Source: UBA7672 sp047601145
Lineage (GTDB): Bacteria > Pseudomonadota > Alphaproteobacteria > Caulobacterales > Hyphomonadaceae
DNA: 64,000 nucleotides
Reading direction: 5' to 3'
NCBI GenBank assembly: GCA_047601145.1
Contig: JASGJW010000001.1
Coordinates: 1,922,001-1,986,000 of the forward strand
The position numbers and the translations under genes were made by a program. Below are positions 52,091 through 60,541 of the stretch, piece by piece. Below the pieces are notes generated by a model, which saw nothing but the letters and a program-made list of their open reading frames with translations, was not told the DNA's origin and did not search any database. Position 1 is the first letter of the stretch. Each line of letters begins with the position of its first letter.

Positions 52091-52738
52091 CTACTGGGGT
52101 TTGTCTTTCTCGGTGGACGGCGTGTAGCTGCCGGTCGCGATCTGGGCGAGCTGCTTCTGCATGTCCATCATCTGCTGCTGCAGCGCGCGGATGGCGTCGA
52201 CGCCGGTTGGCGGCGTGGACGGCTTGGCGCCCGTGGCAGGTTCATCGGCTTTGGGCGAAACCGGCACGAAGGGCGCGAAGAACTTCATCGTGTCCTCGAA
52301 CATCGCCATGTTCTTGCGGACCTGGTCCTCGAACGCCTTGGCGCGATCATCCGAGCCAAGCGCGGTCTGCATGTACTCGCGCCATTTCTCCTGCTGCTGG
52401 CCGAACGTCTTCATCGAGAGTTCGAGATAGGCGGGCAGCATCGTCTGGAAGTTGTCGCCGTAGAACTGGATCAGCTGGCGCAGGAATGAGACAGGCAGAA
52501 CGCCTTCCTTCTTGTTCTCCTGCTCGAAGATGATCTGTGCAAGGACGGCCCGGGTGAGGTCTTCGCCGGTCTTGGCGTCCTGCACCATGAATTCCTTGCC
52601 TTGGCGCGTGAGCTCCGACAGGTGCTCGAGGGTCACGTAAGCGGAAGCCGACGTGTCGTAGAGGCGCCTGTTCGCGTATTTCTTGATGATGATCTTCTCG
52701 TCGTGCGAGCCGCCACCGTTGGCCTGCGTCAAGAGCAT
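52091..52738 (-). CDS. phaR: Polyhydroxyalkanoate synthesis repressor
   Basis: About 215 residues. The N-terminal PhaR DNA-binding domain is clear (IIIKKYANRRLYDTSASAYV, LARQGKEF-like LTRQGKEFMVQDAKTGEDL, LAQIIFEQE), then a PHB-accumulation domain (FLRQLIQFYGDNFQTMLPAYLELSM) and a Met/Gln-rich end (ALQQQMMDMQKQLAQIA). PhaR senses polyhydroxybutyrate and represses phasin and synthesis genes. The start is uncertain: GGGGAG touches the ATG at 52738 but is ideally placed for the TTG at 52732. Divergent from phaB. Confidence 0.9.
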   Translation of the reverse strand: MLLTQANGGGSHDEKIIIKKYANRRLYDTSASAYVTLEHLSELTRQGKEFMVQDAKTGEDLTRAVLAQIIFEQENKKEGVLPVSFLRQLIQFYGDNFQTMLPAYLELSMKTFGQQQEKWREYMQTALGSDDRAKAFEDQVRKNMAMFEDTMKFFAPFVPVSPKADEPATGAKPSTPPTGVDAIRALQQQMMDMQKQLAQIATGSYTPSTEKDKPQ

Positions 52739-52766
52739 CTCCCCAATCGGACCGTTCTGGGTTCGA

Positions 52767-52780
52767 CTGCTCCCCTGCAG
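52767..52780. promoter_or_regulatory. CTGC...GCAG motif in the phaR-phaB spacer
   Basis: CTGC-TCCCCT-GCAG lies about 30 bases upstream of the phaR start, with more GCAGC/TGCAG repeats near 52861-52882. PhaR proteins are known to favour CTGC/GCAG repeats, so autoregulation is plausible. Spacing of six bases is longer than the 3-4 I recall, hence low confidence. Confidence 0.3.
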
Positions 52781-52970
52781 CAAACCGGGACGATCACATT
52801 AAATCCTGTTCAGTCCGTCTTGTAGCACGAGTTTTACGCACCTGCACACTCATTCGGCGGGTGCAGCATGTGCGCAGCAAAAAAATCGGGCAGGGGGCGA
52901 TCGAAACCGGCTGCTGTTGCCGGAGTCGGTGTTAGTGTTCACCAGCTCGTGAGCGGCAGGGAGAGGACGT

Positions 52971-53696
52971 ATGGCGAAGGTGGCGCTGGTTACCGGGGGA
53001 ACGCGCGGCATCGGGAGGGCCATCACCGAGCGATTGGCGAAGGACGGCTTCAAGGTCGCCGCCAACTTTGCCGGCAACGAGGAAGCCGCGAAGCTGTGCG
53101 GCAAGGAGCTCGGTGTCAGCTGCTACAAATGGGATGTGGGCGACTACGATGCCTGCGCCGCGGGAATCGCGCAGATCACCAAGGATCTGGGGCCGGTCGA
53201 AGTGCTGGTGAACAATGCCGGCATCACGCGTGACGCGACTTTGCACAAGATGACTCGCCAGCAGTGGGATGATGTCATCCGCGTGGACCTGACCTCGGCC
53301 TTCAACCTGTGCCGCCTCACCATCGAGGGCATGCGCGAGCGGAACTACGGCCGGATCATCAATATCTCCTCGATCAACGGCCAGAAGGGCCAGATGGGCC
53401 AGGTGAACTATTCCGCCGCCAAGGCCGGGCTGATCGGGTTCACCAAGGCGCTGGCCCAGGAGAACGCCAGGAAGGGCATCACCGTGAACGTGATCTGCCC
53501 CGGCTACATCGACACGGAAATGGTGGCAGCAGTCCCTGAAAAGGTTCTGGAAGGCATTATTGCTACGATCCCGGTTGGAAGGCTCGGCAAAGCCGACGAG
53601 ATCGCTGCCTGCGTCTCGTTCCTGGCTGGCGCCGACTCGGCCTTCATGACGGGAGCGACGCTGACAGCCAATGGCGGCCAGTACATCACTGGATAG
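52971..53696 (+). CDS. phaB: Acetoacetyl-CoA reductase
   Basis: 241 residues. PhaB reduces acetoacetyl-CoA to (R)-3-hydroxybutyryl-CoA with NADPH for polyhydroxybutyrate. Short-chain dehydrogenase motifs: VTGGTRGIGRAI, LVNNAGITRDATLHKM, INISSINGQKGQMGQVNY (catalytic Ser), YSAAKAG (Tyr and Lys), and the closing GATLTANGGQYI. The INGQKGQ(M/F)GQ pattern separates it from FabG. The thiolase and synthase genes are not in the window. A perfect 11-base hairpin follows the stop. Confidence 0.93.
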   Translation: MAKVALVTGGTRGIGRAITERLAKDGFKVAANFAGNEEAAKLCGKELGVSCYKWDVGDYDACAAGIAQITKDLGPVEVLVNNAGITRDATLHKMTRQQWDDVIRVDLTSAFNLCRLTIEGMRERNYGRIINISSINGQKGQMGQVNYSAAKAGLIGFTKALAQENARKGITVNVICPGYIDTEMVAAVPEKVLEGIIATIPVGRLGKADEIAACVSFLAGADSAFMTGATLTANGGQYITG

Positions 53697-53708
53697 GAAT
53701 TCCGGGCT

Positions 53709-53735
53709 GGCGAGGCGTTCGTGCAACGCCTCGCC
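53709..53735 (+). terminator. Hairpin after phaB
   Basis: An 11-base perfect stem GGCGAGGCGTT / AACGCCTCGCC with a 5-base loop, 12 bases after the phaB stop. No T run follows. It probably ends or stabilises the phaB transcript. Confidence 0.6.
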
Positions 53736-53865
53736 CCGGTACGCTAAGTCATTGAATCTGCTGAATCTGCGAGTCTTGCCAGCGCCGCTGAAAGGCCCCA
53801 TCGTGACCCCAGGGGCTCGGCTTTCGAACAAAGAATTGCCCGCTTTGCCGCGCCTCTTGGCTGGG

Positions 53866-54652
53866 ATGATGGTGAAAGAATTTCATGCACCTGCGGTTCG
53901 ATCCGCAGCAGCCGCTCTAGCCGCTGCCATTGCCTTTGGATTCGCCGCACCGGCCTTCGCCCAGCAGCAGCCGCCGCCGCCGACCTTCGCCACCACCCGC
54001 TCCAACGCCTCGATGTCCACGGCCCCAACCAGCGGGACCCGCTATCTCGACATGGGCTCGGACCAGAACACCGGCTTCGTGCTCGAACAGCGCGGCTCGG
54101 TCGTGTTGCTGCAGGTGGACGGCTCGAACGAGATCCTGTCGCTGATGCCCGTGCCAGGACCTGGCGGGGCTACCTTCTTCATGGACTACAAGGGCCGTAC
54201 GCTGATCAAGGTCACGCCGGGCGGCAGCGTCGTGTCTTACCTCCACAACACCACGGGCGCGCCGGCTGATCCAGCTGGGCGTGTTCCGGCCCTGTCGCAG
54301 CCGGCGATGACGGCGTCCCTCGAACTCGATGCGTTCGCGCGCGGCCTCGGACCTCAGCAAGCTGGCCGGCCACGACGTCACGATCTGGGGCACGCAGTCC
54401 TTCGGCAGCAACGAGGCCTGGGCTTCGGATGCGCTGAACATCCTCGTGCTTGGCGTCAAGAACGCCAACGGGCTGGCCGGCAAGGCCGCTTCGAAGGTCG
54501 ACAAGGTGACGCTCGTTCGCGCCAAGACGCCGAAGGTGACGTTCAAGGACGGCGAGCTTACCGTGCATGTGAACCCGGACGATGGCTGGTCGGGGCGCGT
54601 GACGCCCGAGCAGATCACCAACGCGCTGACCTCGGCGCGCAACGCGGGCTGA
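53866..54652 (+). pseudogene. Secreted protein, DUF4908-like, interrupted by a one-base frameshift
   Basis: The first frame (ATG 53866) gives a signal peptide (ALAAAIAFGFAAPAFA before Gln-Gln) and a domain with GTRYLDMGSDQNTGFVLE, VVLLQVDGSNEILSL and TFFMDYKGRTLIKV. Past about 54330 this frame turns into Arg/Gln-rich nonsense, while a second frame continues sensibly (SDLSKLAGHDVTIWGTQSFG, FKDGELTVHVNPDDGW) to TGA at 54652. The span is 787 bases, one more than a multiple of three. The likely site is the GCGCGCGG run near 54333-54343. The two parts together resemble what I remember of DUF4908, an alphaproteobacterial family of unknown function; this name is tentative. Confidence 0.7.
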
Positions 54653-54653
54653 T

Positions 54654-55079
54654 CTAGCGGCCGGGCCGCCAGTCGGGCGGCGCCAGTTCAAATCCTGAAA
54701 ACTCGAAGCCGGGCGAGACCGTGCAGCCGACAAGCGTCCATGCGCCGAGGCTGCGCGCGGCCTGCCAGTGATGGACGGGCACGATGACCTGCGGACGCTG
54801 GCCTTTCGAGAGGTCGGGCCCGAGGACGTGCGCAGTAGGCGGATCTTGGTCCGTAGCGGCGAGCGAGAGCTCCAGCGGATCGCCGGCATAGTAGTGCCAG
54901 ATCTCGGTCGCATCGACGCGATGCCAGTGCGAGCGGTCGCCCGCGCCGAGGGCGTAGCAGATCGCGGTGCCGGGCGAGCGTTGGCCGTCGGGCGAGGGGA
55001 TGCGGTACGTCTCGACGTAGAAGCCGCCCTCGGGGTGGCGCTTCATGCCGAGCGCATGGATGACATCATCGAGGCTCAT
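54654..55079 (-). CDS. Cupin-fold protein (DUF985 / Cupin_5)
   Basis: 141 residues. The order MKRHPEGGFYVETYR, AICYALGAGDRSHWHRVDATEIWHYYAGDPLEL and the C-terminal GAWTLVGCTVSPGFEFSGFEL is typical of the DUF985 cupin group, which binds small ligands and perhaps a metal (His in SHWHRV and IWHYY). No enzyme activity can be named. Its ATG overlaps the stop of the glyoxalase gene. Confidence 0.85.
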   Translation of the reverse strand: MSLDDVIHALGMKRHPEGGFYVETYRIPSPDGQRSPGTAICYALGAGDRSHWHRVDATEIWHYYAGDPLELSLAATDQDPPTAHVLGPDLSKGQRPQVIVPVHHWQAARSLGAWTLVGCTVSPGFEFSGFELAPPDWRPGR

Positions 55080-55846
55080 TTGAAATTGTTCTTCCGCTCG
55101 CGGACTTCGGCGAAGGTTGCGACGATGTCGCCCGGGTGGCCGACGAAGGCCTGGAGTTTCGGATCGTCGGCGCGGAGGAAGGGATTGGCGCGTCTCTCGC
55201 GGCCCATCGTGGTCGGGACGGTGGGGATGTTCTTTGCACGCTTCGTGGCGACATCTTCGGCGTAGGCAACGAGGTCGCGGTTCTGTGCATCGACGCTGAG
55301 GGCGAACTTCGCGTTGGATTCGGTGTATTCGTGGGCGCAGTAGATTGTGGTGGCGTCAGGCATCACGCGGAGCTTGCCGAGGCTGGTCCACATCTGGTCC
55401 GCAGTGCCTTCGAAGAGGCGGCCGCAACCGAGGGCGAAGAGCGTGTCGCCGACGAAGGCGATGTTCTGGTCGGCGAGATGGTAGACGATGTGGCCGAGCG
55501 TGTGGCCGGGCGTGTCGATGATGCGGGCGGTGTAGGCGCCGAGCTTCACAGTGTCGCCTTCGGAGACGACGCGGTCGGGCAGAGCTGCGGCGCGATCGAC
55601 TTCCTTCGGGCCGACGACTTTTGCACCGGTCGCAGCGATGATCTCCGCGTTGCCGCCGGCATGGTCCGGATGCCAGTGCGTGTTCCAGATCTGCGTGATC
55701 TTCCAGCCTTTGGAGCCAGCTTCGGCCAGGATGCGGCTTGCCTCTGGCGTGTCGATGCAGGCGGTATCCCCGCTGGCAGGATCGTGCAGCAGGAAGCCGT
55801 AATTGTCCTTGAGGCACGGGAACATGTGAACGATCGGGGACGCCAT
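55076..55846 (-). CDS. gloB: Hydroxyacylglutathione hydrolase (glyoxalase II)
   Basis: 256 residues from the ATG at 55846 (AAAGGTAAACC upstream). The two-metal site is seen in NTHWHPDHAGG (His57, His59, Asp61, His62), TPGHTLGHIVY, FVGDTLFALGCGRLFEG and CAHEYTESN. Glyoxalase II hydrolyses S-lactoylglutathione to lactate and glutathione, ending methylglyoxal detoxification. The C-terminal glutathione-binding helices (ANPFLRADDP) are present. It is co-translated with the cupin gene and divergent from a methyltransferase, an arrangement common in Alphaproteobacteria. Confidence 0.93.
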   Translation of the reverse strand: MASPIVHMFPCLKDNYGFLLHDPASGDTACIDTPEASRILAEAGSKGWKITQIWNTHWHPDHAGGNAEIIAATGAKVVGPKEVDRAAALPDRVVSEGDTVKLGAYTARIIDTPGHTLGHIVYHLADQNIAFVGDTLFALGCGRLFEGTADQMWTSLGKLRVMPDATTIYCAHEYTESNAKFALSVDAQNRDLVAYAEDVATKRAKNIPTVPTTMGRERRANPFLRADDPKLQAFVGHPGDIVATFAEVRERKNNFK

Positions 55847-55939
55847 CCGGTTTACCTTTCTGGCCTGCACAACTTGCCTGCACTGGCCCTATATAGGCTC
55901 GATTGAGGGTGACTGGCACGGGCTGCAGGTTAGCAGGGC

Positions 55940-56683
55940 ATGCGCTTCGACATCGACAGGCTGCAGGCGTTCTATGGATCGTCGCTTGGCCGCATGGCCC
56001 ACGAGATGGTGGACAAGCGGGTCGGCGCGCTATGGCCGTCCGCGGATGGTCTCGACGTGCTGGGCTTCGGGCATGCGGATGCGCTGCTGGAACGCTATCG
56101 CGGCGGGGCGCGGCGCGTCATCTCGGCCTCGCCCGACGAGCAGGGAGCGGAACGCTGGCCGGATGACGGGAAGGGGCTGACCACGCTGGTCGAGGACGAG
56201 CGGTTGCCATTCCCGGATGCGCTGTTCGACCGGATCATCGTGCGTCATGCGCTGGAGGAAGCGGAGAGCCCGCACCGCCTGCTGCGCGAACTTTGGCGCG
56301 TAGCGGCGCCGGAAGCCCGAATTCTGATCATTGTTGCTCATAGACGGGGTCTGTGGGCCCGGGCGGAGTCGACACCCTTCGGCCATGGGCGGCCCTATAC
56401 GCGCTCGCAGCTCAACCGGCTGCTAGAGGAGGCGATGTTCCTGCCGCAGGCTTCCGCACGGGCCCTCTACGCCCCGCCAATCGGCTGGGGGATCATCTCC
56501 TCGGCCGGCGACGCCTGGGAGCGGATGGGGAGATTCGCCTGGTCAGGGTTCGGCGGGGTGCTGATGATCGAGGCCATGAAGCGGCTCTACATCGAGCCGG
56601 GGACGCCCGTCCGGGGTCGCCGGGTCGTGAAAGCCCAGGAAAAACGCACTTTTCGGGGTCGTATCGAGAAAACCCGAAAATAG
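55940..56683 (+). CDS. Class I SAM-dependent methyltransferase family protein
   Basis: 247 residues. The fold is a Rossmann methyltransferase, but the first glycine motif is degenerate (LDVLGFGHADALLERY), and LPFPDALFDRIIVRHALEEAESPHRLLRELWRVAAPEARILIIV gives motifs II and III. The C-terminal part (GHGRPYTRSQLNRLLEEAMF) is longer than usual. It may bind SAM weakly or be a variant; the substrate is unknown. It lies divergent from gloB with about 90 bases between starts. Confidence 0.8.
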   Translation: MRFDIDRLQAFYGSSLGRMAHEMVDKRVGALWPSADGLDVLGFGHADALLERYRGGARRVISASPDEQGAERWPDDGKGLTTLVEDERLPFPDALFDRIIVRHALEEAESPHRLLRELWRVAAPEARILIIVAHRRGLWARAESTPFGHGRPYTRSQLNRLLEEAMFLPQASARALYAPPIGWGIISSAGDAWERMGRFAWSGFGGVLMIEAMKRLYIEPGTPVRGRRVVKAQEKRTFRGRIEKTRK

Positions 56684-56780
56684 GTGTTGAACATGTGTAA
56701 GTGATGCAATATATACATCGCCAGACAGGGAGCGACCCCGCGCCGCCCCCAACCGGAAAGAGGCAGGAAAGGGAAGCCCC

Positions 56781-57125
56781 ATGAAATACATCACCGCCGT
56801 TTTCAAACCGAGCCGCCTGGACGCCGTCCTTGACGCCGTGACCGCCGCGGGCGCCTCGGGCGTGACTGTCACCGAAGTGCGCGGCTATGGCCGCCAGCAG
56901 GGCAAGACCGAAGTCTATCGCGGCGCCGAATACGAAGTGCGCCTGCTGCCGAAAGTGCGCATCGAAGTGGCTGTGTCGGACGCTGTGGTCGAGAAAGTTG
57001 TCGACGCCATTACGCAGGCCGCCAACACCAACAAGATCGGCGACGGCAAGATCTTCGTGCTCGACCTCGAACAGGTGCTCCGCATCCGTACGGGCGAGAA
57101 GAACGAAGCTGCTCTCACCTCGTAA
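56781..57125 (+). CDS. glnB: P-II nitrogen regulatory protein
   Basis: 114 residues, standard for the family. The T-loop EVYRGAEYEVRLLPK carries the uridylylation target Tyr51 and Tyr46; the C-terminal signature KIGDGKIFVLDLEQVLRIRTGE is complete. P-II proteins report 2-oxoglutarate, ATP/ADP and glutamine status to glutamine synthetase adenylylation, NtrB or ammonium channels. Neither glnA nor amtB follows, so whether it is a GlnB or GlnK equivalent is open. Confidence 0.93.
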   Translation: MKYITAVFKPSRLDAVLDAVTAAGASGVTVTEVRGYGRQQGKTEVYRGAEYEVRLLPKVRIEVAVSDAVVEKVVDAITQAANTNKIGDGKIFVLDLEQVLRIRTGEKNEAALTS

Positions 57126-57259
57126 GACTGCCGACTTCCGGCCGTTACCGCTTGCAAGAGGCGGTGCGGCCGGCGCGTCGCCGGACCGGATTGCCTGAAA
57201 AGCCGGACGGGAGAACTGGCAGGAAACGACCCCACGATCCAATCGCCAGGGCTATCGAG

Positions 57260-57287
57260 CCGCCGGAGGACACACACCCTCTGGCGG
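57260..57287. terminator. Imperfect hairpin between glnB and the next convergent gene
   Basis: CCGCC-G-GAGG pairs with CCTC-T-GGCGG across an eight-base loop, one mismatch. Both flanking genes point towards it, so it may end both transcripts. No T run. Confidence 0.45.
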
Positions 57288-57303
57288 TTCCGCGCTGTTT
57301 GCC

Positions 57304-57693
57304 TCAGGGCTTGGCGCTGTAGGGCAGGTAGCCGCGTTCGACCATGCGGCGCAGGGCGTCGTAGGCTTCGGTCAGCTCATCGTACGCGCAGCGCAGCGTG
57401 GCGAGATGGGAAACCTCCTGCGCCGAGGGCGCTTCGGATTTTTCTGCGAGAGCAAGTGATGCAGCGACCCAGCGGGCGCGCGCCTGCGCAGCTGCGACGG
57501 CGAGGCGCTGGAAGCGCTTGAGGTCCGCGTGTCCAACAACCTTCGACAACACTTCCTGGTTGGCGGCGAAGGCGGCGTAGTCGATCTGCTCGAGGTGGGC
57601 GCGCAGGGCGCGCTGCTGTTGCGGATCGAGATTGGCTTCCGGCTCGAAGTGATCGCGAACCTTGCGGACGGTGGACGTCATCGTGAACGACAT
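57304..57693 (-). CDS. Small helical protein of unknown function
   Basis: 129 residues, no signal peptide or membrane segment, almost all helical (LDPQQQRALRAHLEQIDYAAF, LKRFQRLAVAAAQARARWV, LRCAYDELTEAYDALRRMVERGYL). The pattern could be a small helical bundle. I do not recognise it; the possibility of a phasin-like granule protein was considered because of phaR/phaB, but they are 4 kb away and the sequence lacks a clear phasin motif. Confidence 0.6.
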   Translation of the reverse strand: MSFTMTSTVRKVRDHFEPEANLDPQQQRALRAHLEQIDYAAFAANQEVLSKVVGHADLKRFQRLAVAAAQARARWVAASLALAEKSEAPSAQEVSHLATLRCAYDELTEAYDALRRMVERGYLPYSAKP

Positions 57694-57802
57694 GGGACGG
57701 CTCCGGGCCTGCCGGGGGTCGGAGGCCCACGCCGGAAGGGTGCGCTTATGCCGTTAGCAAGAGGTTGATTACCGGGCGCAAATTGCAGCGTTGGCCGCAG
57801 CG

Positions 57803-58426
57803 TCAGGCCTGTTTCCGCTCGAGAACGAAGACCAGATCCTCAGCCGTCCAGTTGAGGCGGCCGAGGGATTTGCCGGTGACGGGCTTGCCGCCGACGGCGG
57901 TGGCGGCGGCGATGGTGAGGCCGGCTTCGGCGGCGAGTTCGGCCATGTCGCGGGCAGTGCAGGGGCGGCGGGCGCCGTCTGACCACCAGCCGGCGTCGTG
58001 GCCGAGATTGGGGATGCGGCCGGTGGTGAGCAGGGCGGTGCGCACGCGCCAGTGCCCGTAATTGCGGAACGAGATGACAACGCGGCGGGCAATGCGTGCG
58101 AGTTCGTCGAGCACGAATTTCGGACGCGCGAGTTCCTGGATTGTCTTGGAGAGGATGGCGACGTCGTAGGCGTCGTCCGGATAGACGGGCAGGTCCGCGT
58201 CGGCGTTGCCCTGCACAACCGCGAGGCCTTTGGAGACGCAGCGGTTGACGCCGGCCTGTTCGACTTCGAGGCCGCGCGTACGGGCGCCGCGTTCGGACTG
58301 CAGCAATTCCATCAGCTGGCCATCTCCGCAGCCGACGTCGAGCACGAGCTCACCGCGGTTGACGAACTGGGCGATGGCGACGTGGTCGGCGCGCCTGATG
58401 CCGTGGGAGCCGGGGCCGGATTTCAT
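57803..58426 (-). CDS. metW: Methionine biosynthesis protein MetW
   Basis: 207 residues. A methyltransferase-like fold with LVLDVGCGDGQLMELLQ, LEVEQAGVNRCVSKGLAVVQGNAD and YPDDAYDVAILSKTIQE, the last being diagnostic for MetW. MetW works with MetX in homoserine acylation and methionine synthesis in Proteobacteria. Its ATG overlaps the metX stop (ATGA), so the two are co-translated. Confidence 0.95.
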   Translation of the reverse strand: MKSGPGSHGIRRADHVAIAQFVNRGELVLDVGCGDGQLMELLQSERGARTRGLEVEQAGVNRCVSKGLAVVQGNADADLPVYPDDAYDVAILSKTIQELARPKFVLDELARIARRVVISFRNYGHWRVRTALLTTGRIPNLGHDAGWWSDGARRPCTARDMAELAAEAGLTIAAATAVGGKPVTGKSLGRLNWTAEDLVFVLERKQA

Positions 58427-59589
58427 AACCGGGCTCCGAGACCGCGCGCCTGCGCGGCCGCGTCGATGAAGCCACGCAAGCCAGCTTCGAATTCCGGCTC
58501 CTCGACAAAGAAAGCGTCGTGGCCCTTGTCGGTTTCGATCGAGACGTAGGAGGTCTCACAGCCCGCGGCGTTGAGCGCGCGCACGAGATCGCGATTTTCC
58601 TCCGGCGTGTAGTGCCAGTCCGACGAGAACGAGAAGACGCAGAAGCGCGTGTTGAGGCCCTTGAACGCGTTGGCGAGGACGCCGCCGTGTTCGGAGGGCA
58701 GGTCGAAATAGTCCATCGCGCGCGTGATATAGAGGTAGGAGTTGGCGTCGAACCTATCGACGAAGGTCTGGCCCTGATGGCGCAGGTACGACTCGATCTG
58801 GAAGTCGGCGTCGAAGCCGAACGTCTTCGAGGCGCGATCCTGCAGCTTGCGGTCGAACTTCCGCTTGAGCGCCGTTTCCGACAGGTAGGTGATGTGCGCG
58901 GCCATGCGGGCGACGGCGAGGCCTTTCTCGGGCCGTGTGCCTTCGGCGAGATAGGCGCCATTGCGCCAGTTGGGATCGGCCATGATCGCCTGGCGGCCGG
59001 TCTCGTAGAACCCGATGTTCTGCGCCGACTGGCGCGGGGCGACGGCGATGGGCACGGCGGCGAACACGCGGTCGCGCGCCTGGATCGTCCATTCCAGTAC
59101 CTGCATCCCGCCGATCGAGCCGCCGATGGCGAGGAAGACGTTCGGGATGCCGAGCTGGTCGAGCAGGGCAATCTGCGCGCGGGCCATGTCGGCGATGGTT
59201 ATGATCGGGAAGTCGGTGCCCCAGTATGTGCCGTCCGGCTTGCGGCTGGCCGGGCCTGTTGAGCCCATGCAGCCGCCCAGGACGTTCGAGCAGATGACGA
59301 AGAAGCGGTCGGTATCGACGGGCAGGCCCGGTCCGACGATGCGGTCCCACCAGGCCGGACGGCCGGTAACCGGGTTGGGCGTGGCGGCGAATTGGTCGCC
59401 CGTGAGGGCGTGGCAGACGACAACCACGTTGGACTTGTCGGCGTTAAGCTTCCCCCACGTCTCGTAGGCGATCTCGACGTTTTCGAGCACGCGGCCACTG
59501 TCCAGCTTCAGGGGCCGGTCGGGTGTGGCGACGGACAGGCGCTTGAGCCCATCCGCGCCGCTGAGGGTGCGGGCGGGCGCGTTCATCAT
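58423..59589 (-). CDS. metX: Homoserine O-acyltransferase
   Basis: 388 residues from the ATG at 59589 (AGGGTCC before it; a second ATG follows at once, and the frame is open 12 codons further). Alpha/beta hydrolase fold: VVVVCHALTGDQ, the nucleophile Ser in GGSIGGMQVLEW, and the closing DKGHDAFFVEE with the catalytic His. MetX transfers an acetyl or succinyl group from CoA to homoserine. I looked for a SAM-II-type riboswitch in the 160-base upstream region and did not see one. Confidence 0.95.
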   Translation of the reverse strand: MMNAPARTLSGADGLKRLSVATPDRPLKLDSGRVLENVEIAYETWGKLNADKSNVVVVCHALTGDQFAATPNPVTGRPAWWDRIVGPGLPVDTDRFFVICSNVLGGCMGSTGPASRKPDGTYWGTDFPIITIADMARAQIALLDQLGIPNVFLAIGGSIGGMQVLEWTIQARDRVFAAVPIAVAPRQSAQNIGFYETGRQAIMADPNWRNGAYLAEGTRPEKGLAVARMAAHITYLSETALKRKFDRKLQDRASKTFGFDADFQIESYLRHQGQTFVDRFDANSYLYITRAMDYFDLPSEHGGVLANAFKGLNTRFCVFSFSSDWHYTPEENRDLVRALNAAGCETSYVSIETDKGHDAFFVEEPEFEAGLRGFIDAAAQARGLGARL

Positions 59590-59748
59590 CGCGGACCCTA
59601 TCAGCCCGGACGCGGAATGACGCAATAGGCCGGGCCCAACTTGCTCAGCATCAAGTCAGGGAATGGGATTTGCTTGGGGTTTCAGCGAAGGGGAAACTCG
59701 GGTATCAGGTTAACTGCGCTGGGGAGCGCGACCGAGTAGTCGAGTACG

Positions 59749-60528
59749 ATGGCCGCTGACAGCTTCCACCCGCATTCCGAAACTATGAACGATGTGTTCC
59801 TCTCAGCCCTCGCCGAGAAATGGCGGGAATTGAAGGATGCCCCGGCCCAATCCGCGGCCGGCATCGGCTTTCGCCCTGCGCGGGAAGCCGCCGAAATGCG
59901 CCGCATGTGCCGGGCCGCCCTGGCGACCGGCGCCCCCCCGGACGCCATTGCCCGGATCTGGCGCTCGCTCTGCGGGGACGTCGCGGTCGCCCGGGGGCTC
60001 AAGACAGTTTACGTGGCCGGCGGGGATGTGACCCTCTCGGTTGAAGCGGCGCGGGGCTATTTCGGCTTCGGGCCGAATGTTGTGCCCCTGGTAGGCATCC
60101 GGGACGCGCTGGAGCGTGCGGATTCGACCCCAGGGACCCTCGCCTGCGTGCCCTGGCCGGAACATGCCGGGGCAGGCCAGTGGTGGCCGATGCTCAACGA
60201 GAACAAGTTCCGCAACCTGGTGATCGTGGCCGGCTGGCCCAGCCTGCCGGGAACAGCCGCCGAGACGCCCCGCATGGCGATCGTGGGCAAGATGAGCATG
60301 GAATCCTCAGGCGAGGACGACACGCTGGCGACGGCCCATGACGACCACTACACCGCCGACAAGCGGCTCAAGGATGTGGGTCTTGAGGCTGAAGTCGTCG
60401 CCCGGGCGCGTTCCCTCGCCCTGATCCGCATTTCCGAGTTCGTGGCGGTCGACGATCGCCGGATCGAGCTGGTCCGGAAGGCGGGACTGGACGGCCTGCG
60501 GGTTATCGGGGTACGGCCTCGGCCCTGA
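59749..60528 (+). CDS. Chorismate-mutase-family protein with a degenerate second domain
   Basis: 259 residues. The N-terminal 90 residues resemble an AroQ chorismate mutase helix set (FLSALAEKWRELKDAPAQ, GFRPAREAAEMRRMCRAAL, AIARIWRSLCGDV); the rest resembles a worn prephenate-dehydratase lobe (ARGYFGFGPNVVPLVGIRDAL, GTLACVPWPE, WWPML). This layout recurs, as I recall, upstream of hisC-tyrA in Alphaproteobacteria and supplies prephenate for tyrosine and phenylalanine. Key basic residues are only partly recognisable, so activity is not certain. hisC starts 13 bases later. Confidence 0.7.
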   Translation: MAADSFHPHSETMNDVFLSALAEKWRELKDAPAQSAAGIGFRPAREAAEMRRMCRAALATGAPPDAIARIWRSLCGDVAVARGLKTVYVAGGDVTLSVEAARGYFGFGPNVVPLVGIRDALERADSTPGTLACVPWPEHAGAGQWWPMLNENKFRNLVIVAGWPSLPGTAAETPRMAIVGKMSMESSGEDDTLATAHDDHYTADKRLKDVGLEAEVVARARSLALIRISEFVAVDDRRIELVRKAGLDGLRVIGVRPRP

Positions 60529-60541
60529 AAAGGGCCTGCCC

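Noticed and set aside
57304..57693. Phasin linked to phaR/phaB
   Set aside because: It is helical and of the right size but 4 kb away, and no phasin motif is recognisable.
59590..59748. SAM-II or SAM-V riboswitch before metX
   Set aside because: GATTTG is present only on the wrong strand and the paired GCTAAA-type element is missing; no convincing pseudoknot was found.
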